Made by a program: the position numbers and the translations under genes
Shown: positions 23,747 to 32,749 of the stretch, piece after piece
How the letters are laid out: every line of letters begins with the position of its first letter
Numbering within the stretch: position 1 is the stretch's first letter
NCBI GenBank assembly: GCA_038373865.1
Contig: JAXGGA010005236.1
Coordinates: 16,044 to 80,043 of the forward strand
Origin: Uloborus plumipes
Lineage: Eukaryota > Arthropoda > Arachnida > Araneae > Uloboridae
Direction of reading: 5' to 3'
Length of the DNA stretch: 64,000 bases
Notes under the pieces: model-generated
What the model was told of the DNA's origin: nothing
Database searches by the model: none
The model's input: only the letters and a program-made list of their open reading frames with translations

Positions 23747-23760
23747 CCCCCCCCCCCCCC
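23747..23760. repeat. Poly-C tract
   Basis: Fourteen consecutive C. A 17-C tract follows at 24017-24033. Both sit near MITE ends. Confidence 0.9.
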
Positions 23761-24586
23761 TCCCCGGCAAAATTTGAAATGACGAGCCTGCGTCAGGAAA
23801 AAGGGGGTTAATAGCAGGGAAATACGAATTTTCACAATAATTAGTGTTAAACCTTTTCCCACTAATATTCATGACGAAAAATAACAGCAATGGTCGAAAA
23901 TTAAGTTTTATTCATATGATCATTGTGTATTTTTTTCTTCATTTATATTTGTGAGAAACGTTTAATATTAAAGTCAAGGTTGTAAAAATTCAACCTTTAG
24001 ACTTCATCTCTCAATACCCCCCCCCCCCCCCCCAAGAGCCTGTCCCGTATTTACAGTTCTTAAATCTGGCAACCCTGCCAGCAACTCTCCAAATGTGGTT
24101 CGCAATACAGCTGACGAAGCTTTCTTGAATGGTTTTGTCAAGGCTTGCAGAAATCTTGACACTGTAATGAACTTATTTTTGATCAATTGCACTCTAAAAA
24201 AGAGCCTTTTCTCTTTTTGCAAGCAATTGCAGACTGGTTTTTAAAAGGAAGACTAATGAATTCAGTGCCATTATTATTTAAAAAAAAATTATACGAATAG
24301 CATAAATTGATCATCTAGGTCAGCGGTTCCCAACCTTTTCAGCTATGCGGCCCACTAATTTTAGGGAAAAAATTTGGAGGCCCACTACTTGACGACAATA
24401 CAAGTAAAACTTCTAATGACAAACAGACATCTATATTTATAAAAATCATATGCACATACTTCAATAATTAAGAGAAACTGAACAAGATTTTAGACTTTTT
24501 TTTTTATTTTGTAAAACGAATACAACTTTATTGTTTCCACATAGAAGGAAACCCTTCAAAAACAAATATTTAAAGTGAAAAGATTC

Positions 24587-26747
24587 TCAATGGGATTTTT
24601 GACACTGTCTACTGCTCACGAGCGCATCAATATCTGGATTGAAATTCGATAATTTCAGCCTCAAATCACTCTCAACGTTCAATTTGTTTCTGTATTAATT
24701 TTTCAAAAATACTAATGTGGAAAAAGCTCGTTCACAAAGATAAGTGGTCGAAAATCCCATCAAGTGTCTCAGTGCAATTTTGGCAATAGCTGGGTAATCT
24801 TGCCGAACACTTATCCAGAACGGGACTAATGGCGTTGTTTTAAAAAGCGATTTTAAGGTCTGGTCGCATGATACTTCAATTAGCGAGTCTTCTTCACTGG
24901 AAGATAATCTCAATTTTGCCAGGTAATTTTCTTCAAAGGGATTTCTGATCCAGTGTATTTTATCCTCAATTTTAGGGAAGAATTTCCTAAGAAATATGAA
25001 TATTATTATTTATTATCATTAGTTCTAAAGAACGTAATATTTGAAATATTTAACGCTTGTAGAAAAGTCATTCGTTCAAGAACAATAATATTTTCAATAA
25101 GGGCTGCTAAAATATTAGCATAAAATAAGGAAAGATAAATACTTTCAACTAACCTGAGGCTAGATGCCAAAGAGTTGAGGTGATCTTTTATGGTTGCAGC
25201 TGTTTTCTCATCAATTTCAACTTCGTTGGTCTCAAGAAAATCTTGCAAGGTAGGAAATGCGTCATAGGAATCTTGTTCCACTTTTCGAACCCATCTCTGA
25301 AGTTTCATTATCATAGCTTCAATTTTGTCTTGCACAAAAAAACTTATTACAATCCTTGCCTTGGAGAGTTAAATTCAGAACATTAAGAGAATTGAAAATA
25401 TCCGCCAAATAGGCCAACCGTTTCAACCAATTTTCATCTGTGATGCAGTCTAAGTAAGAACTTGCAAGTTTCCCATTATGTACTTCATCCATAAGGAAAA
25501 CCAAAAGTTCATCGCGGAGTTCGAACAATCTTGTCAAGACTTTGCCTCTTGAGAGCCACCGAACTTCACAATGAAGTAAAAGTTGCTTATGGTCGCTTAC
25601 CATTTCGTCACACAAAACACGAAACAGTCTGGAGTTTTTAGGTCTAGCTTTGATAAAGTTCAAGATTTTGACTGCGTCGTCAAGAGTTTTTTTCAAACAC
25701 TCGTCGAAACCTTTGACTGCAAGAGCCTCTCTATGTATACTGCAATGTATCCATTGAACCAATGGTGCAACTGATTTAACCTTGGAGGCTAATCCGTTAT
25801 AAACTCCTGACATCGCTCGTGCCCCATCAGTTGTCAAACCTACACATTTCTTCCAATCTATTTCATTTTCTTTCATAAAATTGTCGGCAGCTTGAAAAAT
25901 TTCCTCTCCAGTTGTTCTAGTCAACAAAGAGTGACAAAACAACATTTCTTCTTGAATATTGCCGTTCCATTCAAAGCGACAAAAAGCCAATAAATTAGCC
26001 TGACCAGCAACATCTGTGCTTTCGTCAAATTGGAGAGAAAAATATTCACTTTTTCTCAAAAGACTAAGCATGGCTTCTTTTACATTTTCCGACATTTCAT
26101 CAATTCGTCTTTTAACTGTCGTGTTCGATAACGGAATTTCATTAATTTGTTTTTTACATTTATCATCAAATAACGCATCACTTATTATTTTTGCAGCGGG
26201 AATAATAAGTTCTTTTCCCACAGTGTGAGCTGAACCCTTCTTTGCAATTAGCAATGCTAGTTCATGTGAAACTCTGGTGCTTAGAGTGCTTTGTTTTGAA
26301 GTCTTCTCCATAGTTGATTTTGTCATTGCAAAATTCTCTTTTCTTCGTTTGAAAGAACTCAATTGACTTTCCTACATATTCTGGGTGCTTAGTTACAATA
26401 TGTCTTTCAAGTTTCCAAACTTTCATACACTCATTTGAAAGGGTTTCAAAACAAATCACGCACTGAGGCATAGGCTCTTCTTCAGAGCCAGAAGACACGA
26501 AGCCAAATTTTAAAAAATCCGCGTTATATTTACGGAAATATATTTTGCTTTCCCTGGCTATTTTTCTGCTACATGAATTAGAAACTGCCTTACTAACTAA
26601 TTCAGTACTTGTCGTAGTAATCCCTTCATCACTTACCACTTCATCTTGCACAGACCCGTCGATCAGCTCTATTTGCGAACAATGACCACAGTGCACGAAT
26701 ACCACAGCGATCCATACAATATCCGGAAAACTAACAATGGACCCCAA
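24587..26747 (-). pseudogene. ZBED5-like hAT transposase, disrupted
   Basis: This encoded a cut-and-paste transposase. The upstream frame (26747-26262) holds a BED-like zinc finger (CVIC...LERHIVTKH, about residues 96-118). The central frame (26362-25319) has the RNase H-fold landmarks FDESTDV, GLTTDGARAMSG and HCSIHREALA, then CEVRWLSRGKVL. The third frame (25335 onward) continues the helical region to a likely intron at 25153-24987 (donor CAG/GTTAGT, acceptor TTTCTTAG, 167 bp). Splicing there keeps the frame open to the C-terminal dimerisation motif CERAFSTL. Breaks: a frameshift within 26262-26362, another within 25319-25335, and an in-frame TAA at 24697-24695 inside the dimerisation segment; the original stop is probably TGA 24589-24587. 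Product and order are clear from family knowledge. This copy is non-functional. Confidence 0.93.
24987..25153 (-). other. Likely intron in the hAT transposase pseudogene
   Basis: On the minus strand, CAG/GTTAGT begins and TATTTCTTAG ends a 167-bp AT-rich segment. Joining the flanks splits an AGG codon (phase 2) and restores an open frame into the C-terminal hAT region. Confidence 0.75.
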
Positions 26748-26853
26748 GATCTTAGAAACGACACTCTCAATTCAACGTCCGCGGCCCAGTACCATGCTGT
26801 CCGCGGCCCACAAGAGGGCCGCGGCCCACGGGTTGGGAACCGCTGATCTAGGT

Positions 26854-27850
26854 TGTTCCGGTGGAAAATAGTCGTCATGTGCATGTGGCCTGAGCTAGGG
26901 GAATAAGGTTGAAATATCATGTGTTTACAACGTCAGTATACTGCAGCCTATAAATTTGTTTAATCTGTAAAACGGTAGTATTAAGCTTATTTACTCTTCG
27001 TTTTGAGCAGTGCAAATTGAAATTTTATTTTCATAGATGTACATTAACAAATTATCTTGCATATTTTGCAAACCGAAGCTTCGTACTTGTTCTGCTCCAC
27101 ATTTCGAATTTAAAATTTAGATACTTTAGTTAACTTGAACTTAATACGTGTTAGAAAGTATAACTTGCACTTTCCATTTAACTCTCGTAAATACTTAAAC
27201 GGTCCAAAAGATTAGGTTTTGTTTTAAAAGGCGTAAACATACCACATATCCTTAACAGTACTGAACAATTCGATAATTACAATTTCCGTACTATGATGCT
27301 TGTACAACGTTAGAATGTTTCTTTTAGAAAATATATGTAGTTTCTTAAAATTTGTCAAATTCTACTTTATTTATTTATTTATTTTTTTATTATCCAGTTA
27401 TCTATAGTTTACTCAAAATACAATCATAACAATTTTGTAATTTCAAGAAATGAATAAAAATATTCGCCATAAATTAACAAATGTGGTATAGTAATTTTGA
27501 TTGTTGCTAAATCTCAAATTCTTTTCGTTATAAAAGTGTAACAAACATTATAATAATTTTGCTTTTAAAGGATTACATACATACAAATAAATAAATAGAC
27601 GAACGGAATGAAATTAATGCTATTCAAAATTGCGCTTCCCCCCTCACTTCAAAAAAAAAAAAAAAAACACTTGCATCAAACTAAAGCCATTCTAAAATCT
27701 TTCAGAGTCTTGGTCTTGGGATTGAGCAATAGCATTTTTGTTTTCATTTATTTATGACTGAATCAACTGCTAGTAACAATAGAAAACAAAATGTTGAAAT
27801 AGCACAAGTTAGCAACTGCTCGAAAATTTTCAGCATTTTATTTTTTTATT
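26854..27850. other. AT-rich sequence, no gene seen
   Basis: Only simple features are visible: an ATTT tandem run near 27368-27390 and an A tract at 27651-27666. Confidence 0.45.
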
Positions 27851-27858
27851 GCACGAAG

Positions 27859-28171
27859 CCCTGTGGCAGAAAGCTGCCGACATGGCGACATTGTCGCAGA
27901 ATCAGGGAGACAGTGTGCAGAAAGATTTTTGGGATTGGGAGGGAAAAAAACGCTAAGAAAAAAATATATATATAAAACAGCCAAAAAAAAAAAACCCTAT
28001 GAATCTATAGTACTAATATTAACATTTTTGTAAATATAAACACCTTGTCTTACTGTAAGAGGGTTGCATAATGAATACATATTTATTATTGAAGAATATT
28101 CTAGTGTTTCAGAAAGATGTTGGTTCTAGAAAATGTGTCGCAGAAAGCAGAAAAAAAATTCTGCCACAGGG
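27859..28171. mobile_element. hAT-like MITE with CCCTGTGGCAGAA ends
   Basis: A 13-bp perfect inverted repeat (CCCTGTGGCAGAA / TTCTGCCACAGGG) is flanked by gcacgaag (27851-27858) and gtacgaag (28172-28179), matching at 7 of 8. No coding. It ends 28 bp before the mariner element. Confidence 0.8.
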
Positions 28172-28312
28172 GTACGAAGGTATTTATTCATTTCGAAGCT
28201 ACAGGGAGCGCCAGAGAAACTTACTTTTTTGAAATGTCAATAAAAACAAAACTACTTAAGTTATTGTTTTAATTCTTTTTTTATTTGAGAATACAATATC
28301 CCATTTTTTTTT

Positions 28313-28992
28313 TCATTTAGTCTTGAAAATGACATCGGTTAAATGATGACCCCCATTGAGCATACACTGATTAAGACGATTTTTAAAGTTTGTGAGCACT
28401 CTTTGCAGCATATCAATTGGTATGTTGGCAATTTCGTCGCGAATGTTATTCTTGAGGTGAGCTATTATGCGTGGTCGATCAACATAAACCAGGGATTTCA
28501 AATAACCCCATAAAAAAATCGCACGGCCCCAAATCTGGGGAGCGTGCTGGCCATGGGAGATCGCCTTTGAGAGAGATGAGGTGGTCGGGGAAATGTTGTC
28601 GCAACAAATTCATTGAATCTCGTGCTGTGTGTGCTGTGACTCCCAGGACCCGATTAAGATATTACGGGGCCCTAGACCAAACACTCTTTTGGGGCCCCCT
28701 ATACTGAGGCTTTACAATTTTAGGCATTGGATAAAACATTTTTAGCCATCGATTAGAGCAATTCTAGCCATTTGGGGCCCATACATTGTGGGGGCCCTAG
28801 GCCACGGCCTAATTGGCCTATTCAGTAATCAGGCACTGATGACTCCATCTTGCTGAATCCACACGTCCCTAATGTTCATTTTTTCGAGGCTGGGAAGGAA
28901 GAAATCCTCGATGCGCGCGTTGCGTAGCAGTAACTGAGCGACCGTTCGAAAAGTAGCTTTCGACGGCAAAGGCGCGCTGTTCTTTTGACCAT
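28313..28992 (-). pseudogene. Mariner (D37D-type) transposase, deleted and frameshifted
   Basis: The remnant starts near 28992 with an N-terminal helix-turn-helix segment, WSKEQRAFAVESYFSNGRSV. It then jumps directly to MNIRDVWIQQDG near the second catalytic aspartate, so roughly the first catalytic domain half is missing. After an inserted MITE (28644-28846 with its duplication) the frame resumes with TAHTARDSMN and reaches SPDLGPCDFF. This carries the third acidic residue, a D in the SPDLxPCDFF context of D37D mariners. A one-base loss in the T run near 28512 shifts the frame, and the last 62 codons run open from 28501 to the stop at 28313 (ending HHLTDVIFKTK). The enzyme would bind its TIRs and insert at TA. 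This copy cannot work. Confidence 0.9.
28644..28838. mobile_element. 195-bp hAT-like MITE inside the mariner remnant
   Basis: The flanks gtgactcc (28636-28643) and atgactcc (28839-28846) match at 7 of 8. Ends CAGGACCCGATTAAG and the reverse complement of the right end, CAGTGCCTGATTACT, form an imperfect inverted repeat. The interior is GGGGCCC-rich. It interrupts a transposase codon run, so it is younger than the mariner insertion. Confidence 0.8.
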
Positions 28993-29132
28993 AGTATGAT
29001 GGCGACTAATTAAAGGGAAAACAAAACTTGGAGATTTCCCGCTCCAGATGCGCCCACTCTTGGCTTTCTACGCAGCCAATTCACAGCGCAGGAATTTTTT
29101 CAAAAAAGTAAGTTTCTCTGGCGCACCCTGTA

Positions 29133-30617
29133 TAAGTAATTTTTAAATGAAAGGAGTCTCTTTAGGAATTCAATTTACTGCTCCAATCTGAATAGAACCA
29201 GTTTAAAATAATTTTCTACTGTAATTAAAACGTTTTTTTTTATCCTGTTACATCTTTCACAACTGACCTATGGAGAAATTCTGAAATAGCTTTTTTTTCC
29301 TGTGTGTCGGTATGTGCCTATTTAAGTTCAGACCTTGAAGAAAGTGATCTTCGTGATTAGATTCCAAATCATATGCACTAAAAAATCAAAATATGTGCTA
29401 AAATACCTAAATTATGCACTAAGAATTTAAAAATACATATGCATTAATACTATTTCATTTACAAAAAGAAAAGGTGTCACGAAGGTGTCCGAACGTGGAA
29501 AAAAAATTTGTTTTATTATTGCATTTTCTTACTAAGGTGATAAATGAATATTAAAACACAATTATTCACATTAAAAATAATTCTTTTATTACTTTCGTTG
29601 CTACAAATCATAATTTGTTTGCCAAACTTTTAAAAATAAATAAATTTAAAAAGTGAAAAAGGCTTTCTTATCAAATAGGATTTTCATGCACCTGAAAAAA
29701 ACTGTTTCGAACACATCATTTTGTGAAGCATTTTTAACTTTACATATCAGTACAAAACTATAAAAGTTAAATATATCTTGTTGGAAAAAAAAAATATTTC
29801 CGAAAATTATTTTACTCTTTCTAGTTACAATGTGTTAGACAATTTTTTGTAGCCCTCTAAAAAAACTATTGACACCTTAAATATTGCAAGTATATACGTG
29901 AATAGTTGCGCTTTAAGCGCTCAAGTTTCCGACTTTTCGCCAGATGAAATTACTTTTTTATTGATCAGTGTCGTATTATATTTTGAAGAAGAATTGGACA
30001 TTCATAGAGGGCAGTAAATCTTGTTACAAACTGAACCCCGTTATATTGGCGGTACCCCTCCCCATCTGTAGCTGCATTAACTGTTGTCTGAGACAATGAG
30101 CTATAAATTATCGATGTAATGACAGATGCGTGAAGTTCAGCAGATAACAGACCAACTATAAAAAAGCTGGGAGCCGAGAGATGCGATTAGAAATTCATTT
30201 CGTACATTGGATCAAAGCACATTGATTTTCGTTATCTAATCTCACTGCAAGGATATGCTGATCAATAATTACGTTGCACGTAATTATCAAGAACGCATAT
30301 TTTCTCGGTGACATTGTTGATGATGCTAATTTTAAGCTAAAAAGACTCAAGGACCAAAATTAAGAACACGCGCTAATTTTGTAATTAAAAAAACTGCATG
30401 TTAAGTATTGCTTCAATCGTCAAACACTTGAAAGAGTTCCTTTTTATTCTCTTTATGAAAAACACAAAAGGTAATAAATGATGTTACTCCAATTGAGTGT
30501 CACGATGTTAAAATGCTCAAAACTGCGCCATAGTATATAGTAAATATATGTAAAAATGTAACATGATAAAATTACATTCTAAAAATATTAGCATCATTAA
30601 CTTAACATATATTTCTA
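29133..30617. other. Mostly unique sequence; tandem-like ATGCACTAAAA motifs
   Basis: Near 29370-29450, phrases such as atgcactaaaaaat, atgtgctaaaatac and atgcactaagaat repeat with an irregular 28-30 bp spacing, a pattern seen in dispersed repeats. From about 30,020 to 30,330 the sequence is complex, with several TAAT/ATTA cores and no repeat character. No coding is recognised. Confidence 0.4.
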
Positions 30618-30812
30618 CACTGCAAAAAATAAACTATTGTTTTTACAGTATATAATACTGGCAGCCGAGGTTCCAGTTTAAAACTATAAAATGCACAGTA
30701 ATAAGTTGTAAAATTGCTAATTTAAGTTCACTACTGTGCACATTTTGCAGTTTTAAACTGGAATCTCTGCTGCCAGTATTTTCTGTAAAAAAAAAGTTTA
30801 TTTTTTGCATTG
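30618..30812. mobile_element. Palindromic hairpin MITE (family B, copy 1)
   Basis: Ends CACTGCAAAAAATAAACT and AGTTTATTTTTTGCATTG fold onto each other. CTGGCAGCCGAGGTTCCAGT on the left pairs with ACTGGAATCTCTGCTGCCAG on the right with few mismatches. The left flank is TA; the right is degraded to TG. Copies 2 and 3 are at 47363-47548 and 50393-50616. Confidence 0.85.
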
Positions 30813-31281
30813 TGAAAACAAATATTTTGTTCTTCGCAAAGAACGAAAAATCGAGCTTCAATGGCAATTTTGTGGAAATATATACTGTATCTTTCATTAA
30901 CCAGTAAGGAAAGAAAAATGTTTTCGCGAGAAGGACCAGCAAGGGGCCCTGAATTTGAATATTTATTTTAGGATATACGTTTTGCGCTTGTGAGCAACAG
31001 ATAACCAATTTATTAGAACAGTAATACTTCGAATTTTTATGCATAAAAATCTGTGTTGTGTTTTTTACTCCAAAAAGTGTTTTTTGACGTGACAAGGATA
31101 TTGGTTTGGATACTGGATACTGATATAATACTGGTTTAAACAATCAAAAAGTGGTCGAAAAAACATCAGGAGGAGGAGGAGTTAATGAGAACTTGCTGAA
31201 GAAACATATGAAATATAAACTATAGCTTTAGTAACAGTTGTCATACGCTATGATAAAAAATTACATAGTAATAGTAATTAG

Positions 31282-31449
31282 CAGGCCCGTGATTTAGGGG
31301 AATCAGGGGGGTCAATTCTCCCCCCCCCCCTGGCTTTGAGAAATCAATGCATTTACACAAAAGTGGGAGAGATTTGTTGTTTTCCAATGAAAATACATTG
31401 TGTTTGCACCCTTGTCTTCCCCCCCCCCTCCCCGGAAATGACGGGCCTG
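31282..31449. mobile_element. Intact 168-bp hAT MITE (CAGGCCCG family)
   Basis: A perfect 8-bp duplication gtaattag flanks it (31274-31281 and 31450-31457). Ends CAGGCCCGTGATTTAGG and GAAATGACGGGCCTG are imperfect inverted repeats. Poly-C tracts near both ends match those of the split relative at 21218-23790. Confidence 0.92.
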
Positions 31450-32021
31450 GTAATTAGCAGGTCTTTGAAAAAAAATTAAAGTTTTAACAGTTAACATGTA
31501 GCGACAGTTTTCCAAGTCCCACAAATTTATTAAATGCCTTCATATTAAATTTCCTTATATATTTAAAAACTCGAATATATTAACGTGTATTTTTGTCATA
31601 AGATTCTTTTTGACTCAAATTACTAGTATGAGGAATGAAAATACATACTGTCCGTCCTTGAAGACCGCGCCTACCACTCGTGGAGAGTTCCACTTAAAAA
31701 AGGGTACATGGGTTGTGGATGATAACTTTCCGGAGTTTTAAATTGAAAACTTGCATTTGCAATATCCTATTCAAGTAAACTATGTATTTGAAATTAGCAT
31801 CGTTCCACGTTGTTTGATACGGCTCAAAATGCGTTTTATTATTATTCCCCTTATTGTTATCTTACTTTCCCCCCTAAGATCAGAGAAGATCTGACGCATG
31901 CGTAAATACGCGGAAGGTTTTACTGAAGATCAGACAATACTGCCGTGGGCAGGTAAACGGCAGTATCTGCAAAAATGAGTTTTCGAGATATTTGAAGAAA
32001 CGCGTTTTTGGGCGAAGCCAG

Positions 32022-32427
32022 AATCACCTGTGTGACATTTGAACTCACACTCTCAAGTACAACTTTACTTAACATCATATGTATAAAAAAAGTCTAACTT
32101 TTTTTATATGTAAATCCATCCTGGGTGTCATAATAAAACATTCCTGTAGAAATTTACTGGAAAAATTAATTTAAAATTACTTTTTAAGCACTTAAAACTT
32201 GTATCACCTGTGTGACCTTTTTGTAATGGAAAAAACATACAACATATTGAAATATATATATTTCTGTGAATTTTAATTAGAAATATTATTATTTTTTTAA
32301 AATCCATATGCCAAAAGAACGAAATTAAATGAATCTGTAAGTAAAAATACTAAAAAAATACTTTTTCATGCAGGAAAAGTTGATTTACTTCTATCACCTG
32401 TGTGACCATGGGTATCACCTGTGTGAC
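32022..32427 (+). repeat. Left subterminal TATCACCTGTGTGAC boxes (four)
   Basis: Copies start at 32022 (GAATCACC variant), 32212, 32392 and 32413, all in the same orientation. These are probably transposase binding sites, mirrored by the inverted set at 35660-35716. Confidence 0.85.
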
Positions 32428-32749
32428 ATCATACAACATTTTCATGTAAATCGAGTAATTTAAGGACAATAGCTAGTATTTTATTAGTATATATGAACGA
32501 ATACAAATAAGTTACAGCAAATATCTAAATTTAAATGCTAAACGAATATTTACAATTTCTTGGTAACAATCTTTTTAACCCTTTCCGGCGCGCGTGATTA
32601 AATTTTTAGAAATGTGCTGAAAAAATGCTACGAAGGAGTTTAACTGATAGGATGATTAGACCACTTCCAATTATTTACACTCCTATGCATGACAGAAATT
32701 CATTGACAACTTTTGAGGTTACAGAATTGTACGAATATTACTTTCTGTT

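Larger units (their letters stand above)
21218..23790. mobile_element. hAT MITE of the CAGGCCCG family split by an insertion
   Basis: The left end CAGGCCCATCATTTGG and right end AAATGACGAGCCTG match the intact relative at 31282-31449. Flanks cgccaaga and cgtcagga agree at 6 of 8 bases. Its middle (after GGGAAATAAAT) is interrupted by the element at 21285-23661. Removing that insert would give a MITE of about 190 bp. Confidence 0.65.
18856..24077. mobile_element. 5.2-kb hAT-type element enlarged by nested insertions
   Basis: A perfect 8-bp duplication ccagcaac flanks it (18848-18855 and 24078-24085). Termini are CAGGGTTGCCAGACG and ATCTGGCAACCCTG. Most of the length comes from insertions: 18970-20360, and 21218-23790 with a further element at 21285-23661. 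The core left over is short and non-coding, with GTCCCG boxes near both ends, so the original was a MITE. Confidence 0.88.
24321..26845 (-). mobile_element. Full-length hAT transposon (ZBED/Buster-type)
   Basis: A perfect 8-bp duplication atctaggt flanks it (24313-24320 and 26846-26853). Terminal inverted repeats are CAGCGGTTCCCAACC and GGTTGGGAACCGCTG (15 bp, perfect). Subterminal GCGGCCCAC / GTGGGCCGC boxes are present. The 2525-bp unit carries one minus-strand transposase gene, now broken (24587-26747). Intact ends mean it could still be moved by a transposase supplied elsewhere. Confidence 0.96.
28202..29130 (-). mobile_element. Mariner-type element, internally deleted
   Basis: The left terminus is CAGGGAGCGCCAGAGAAACT and the right is AGTTTCTCTGGCGCACCCTG. 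Each continues into TACTTTTTTGAA or its complement, giving an inverted repeat of about 32 bp with one mismatch. TA duplications lie at 28200-28201 and 29131-29132. The minus-strand gene inside is a deletion derivative, and a hAT-type MITE (28644-28838) is inserted in it. Confidence 0.93.

Noticed and set aside
30643..31143. 166-codon minus frame
   Set aside because: Its C-terminal half is the palindromic hairpin MITE at 30618-30812 read through; no domain in the rest.
32022..32427. Repeated TATCACCTGTGTGAC boxes as a CRISPR array or E-box enhancer
   Set aside because: Spacing is irregular, the genome is animal, and the boxes are mirrored around a transposase gene inside 31-bp TIRs, so transposase-binding sites are the simpler explanation.
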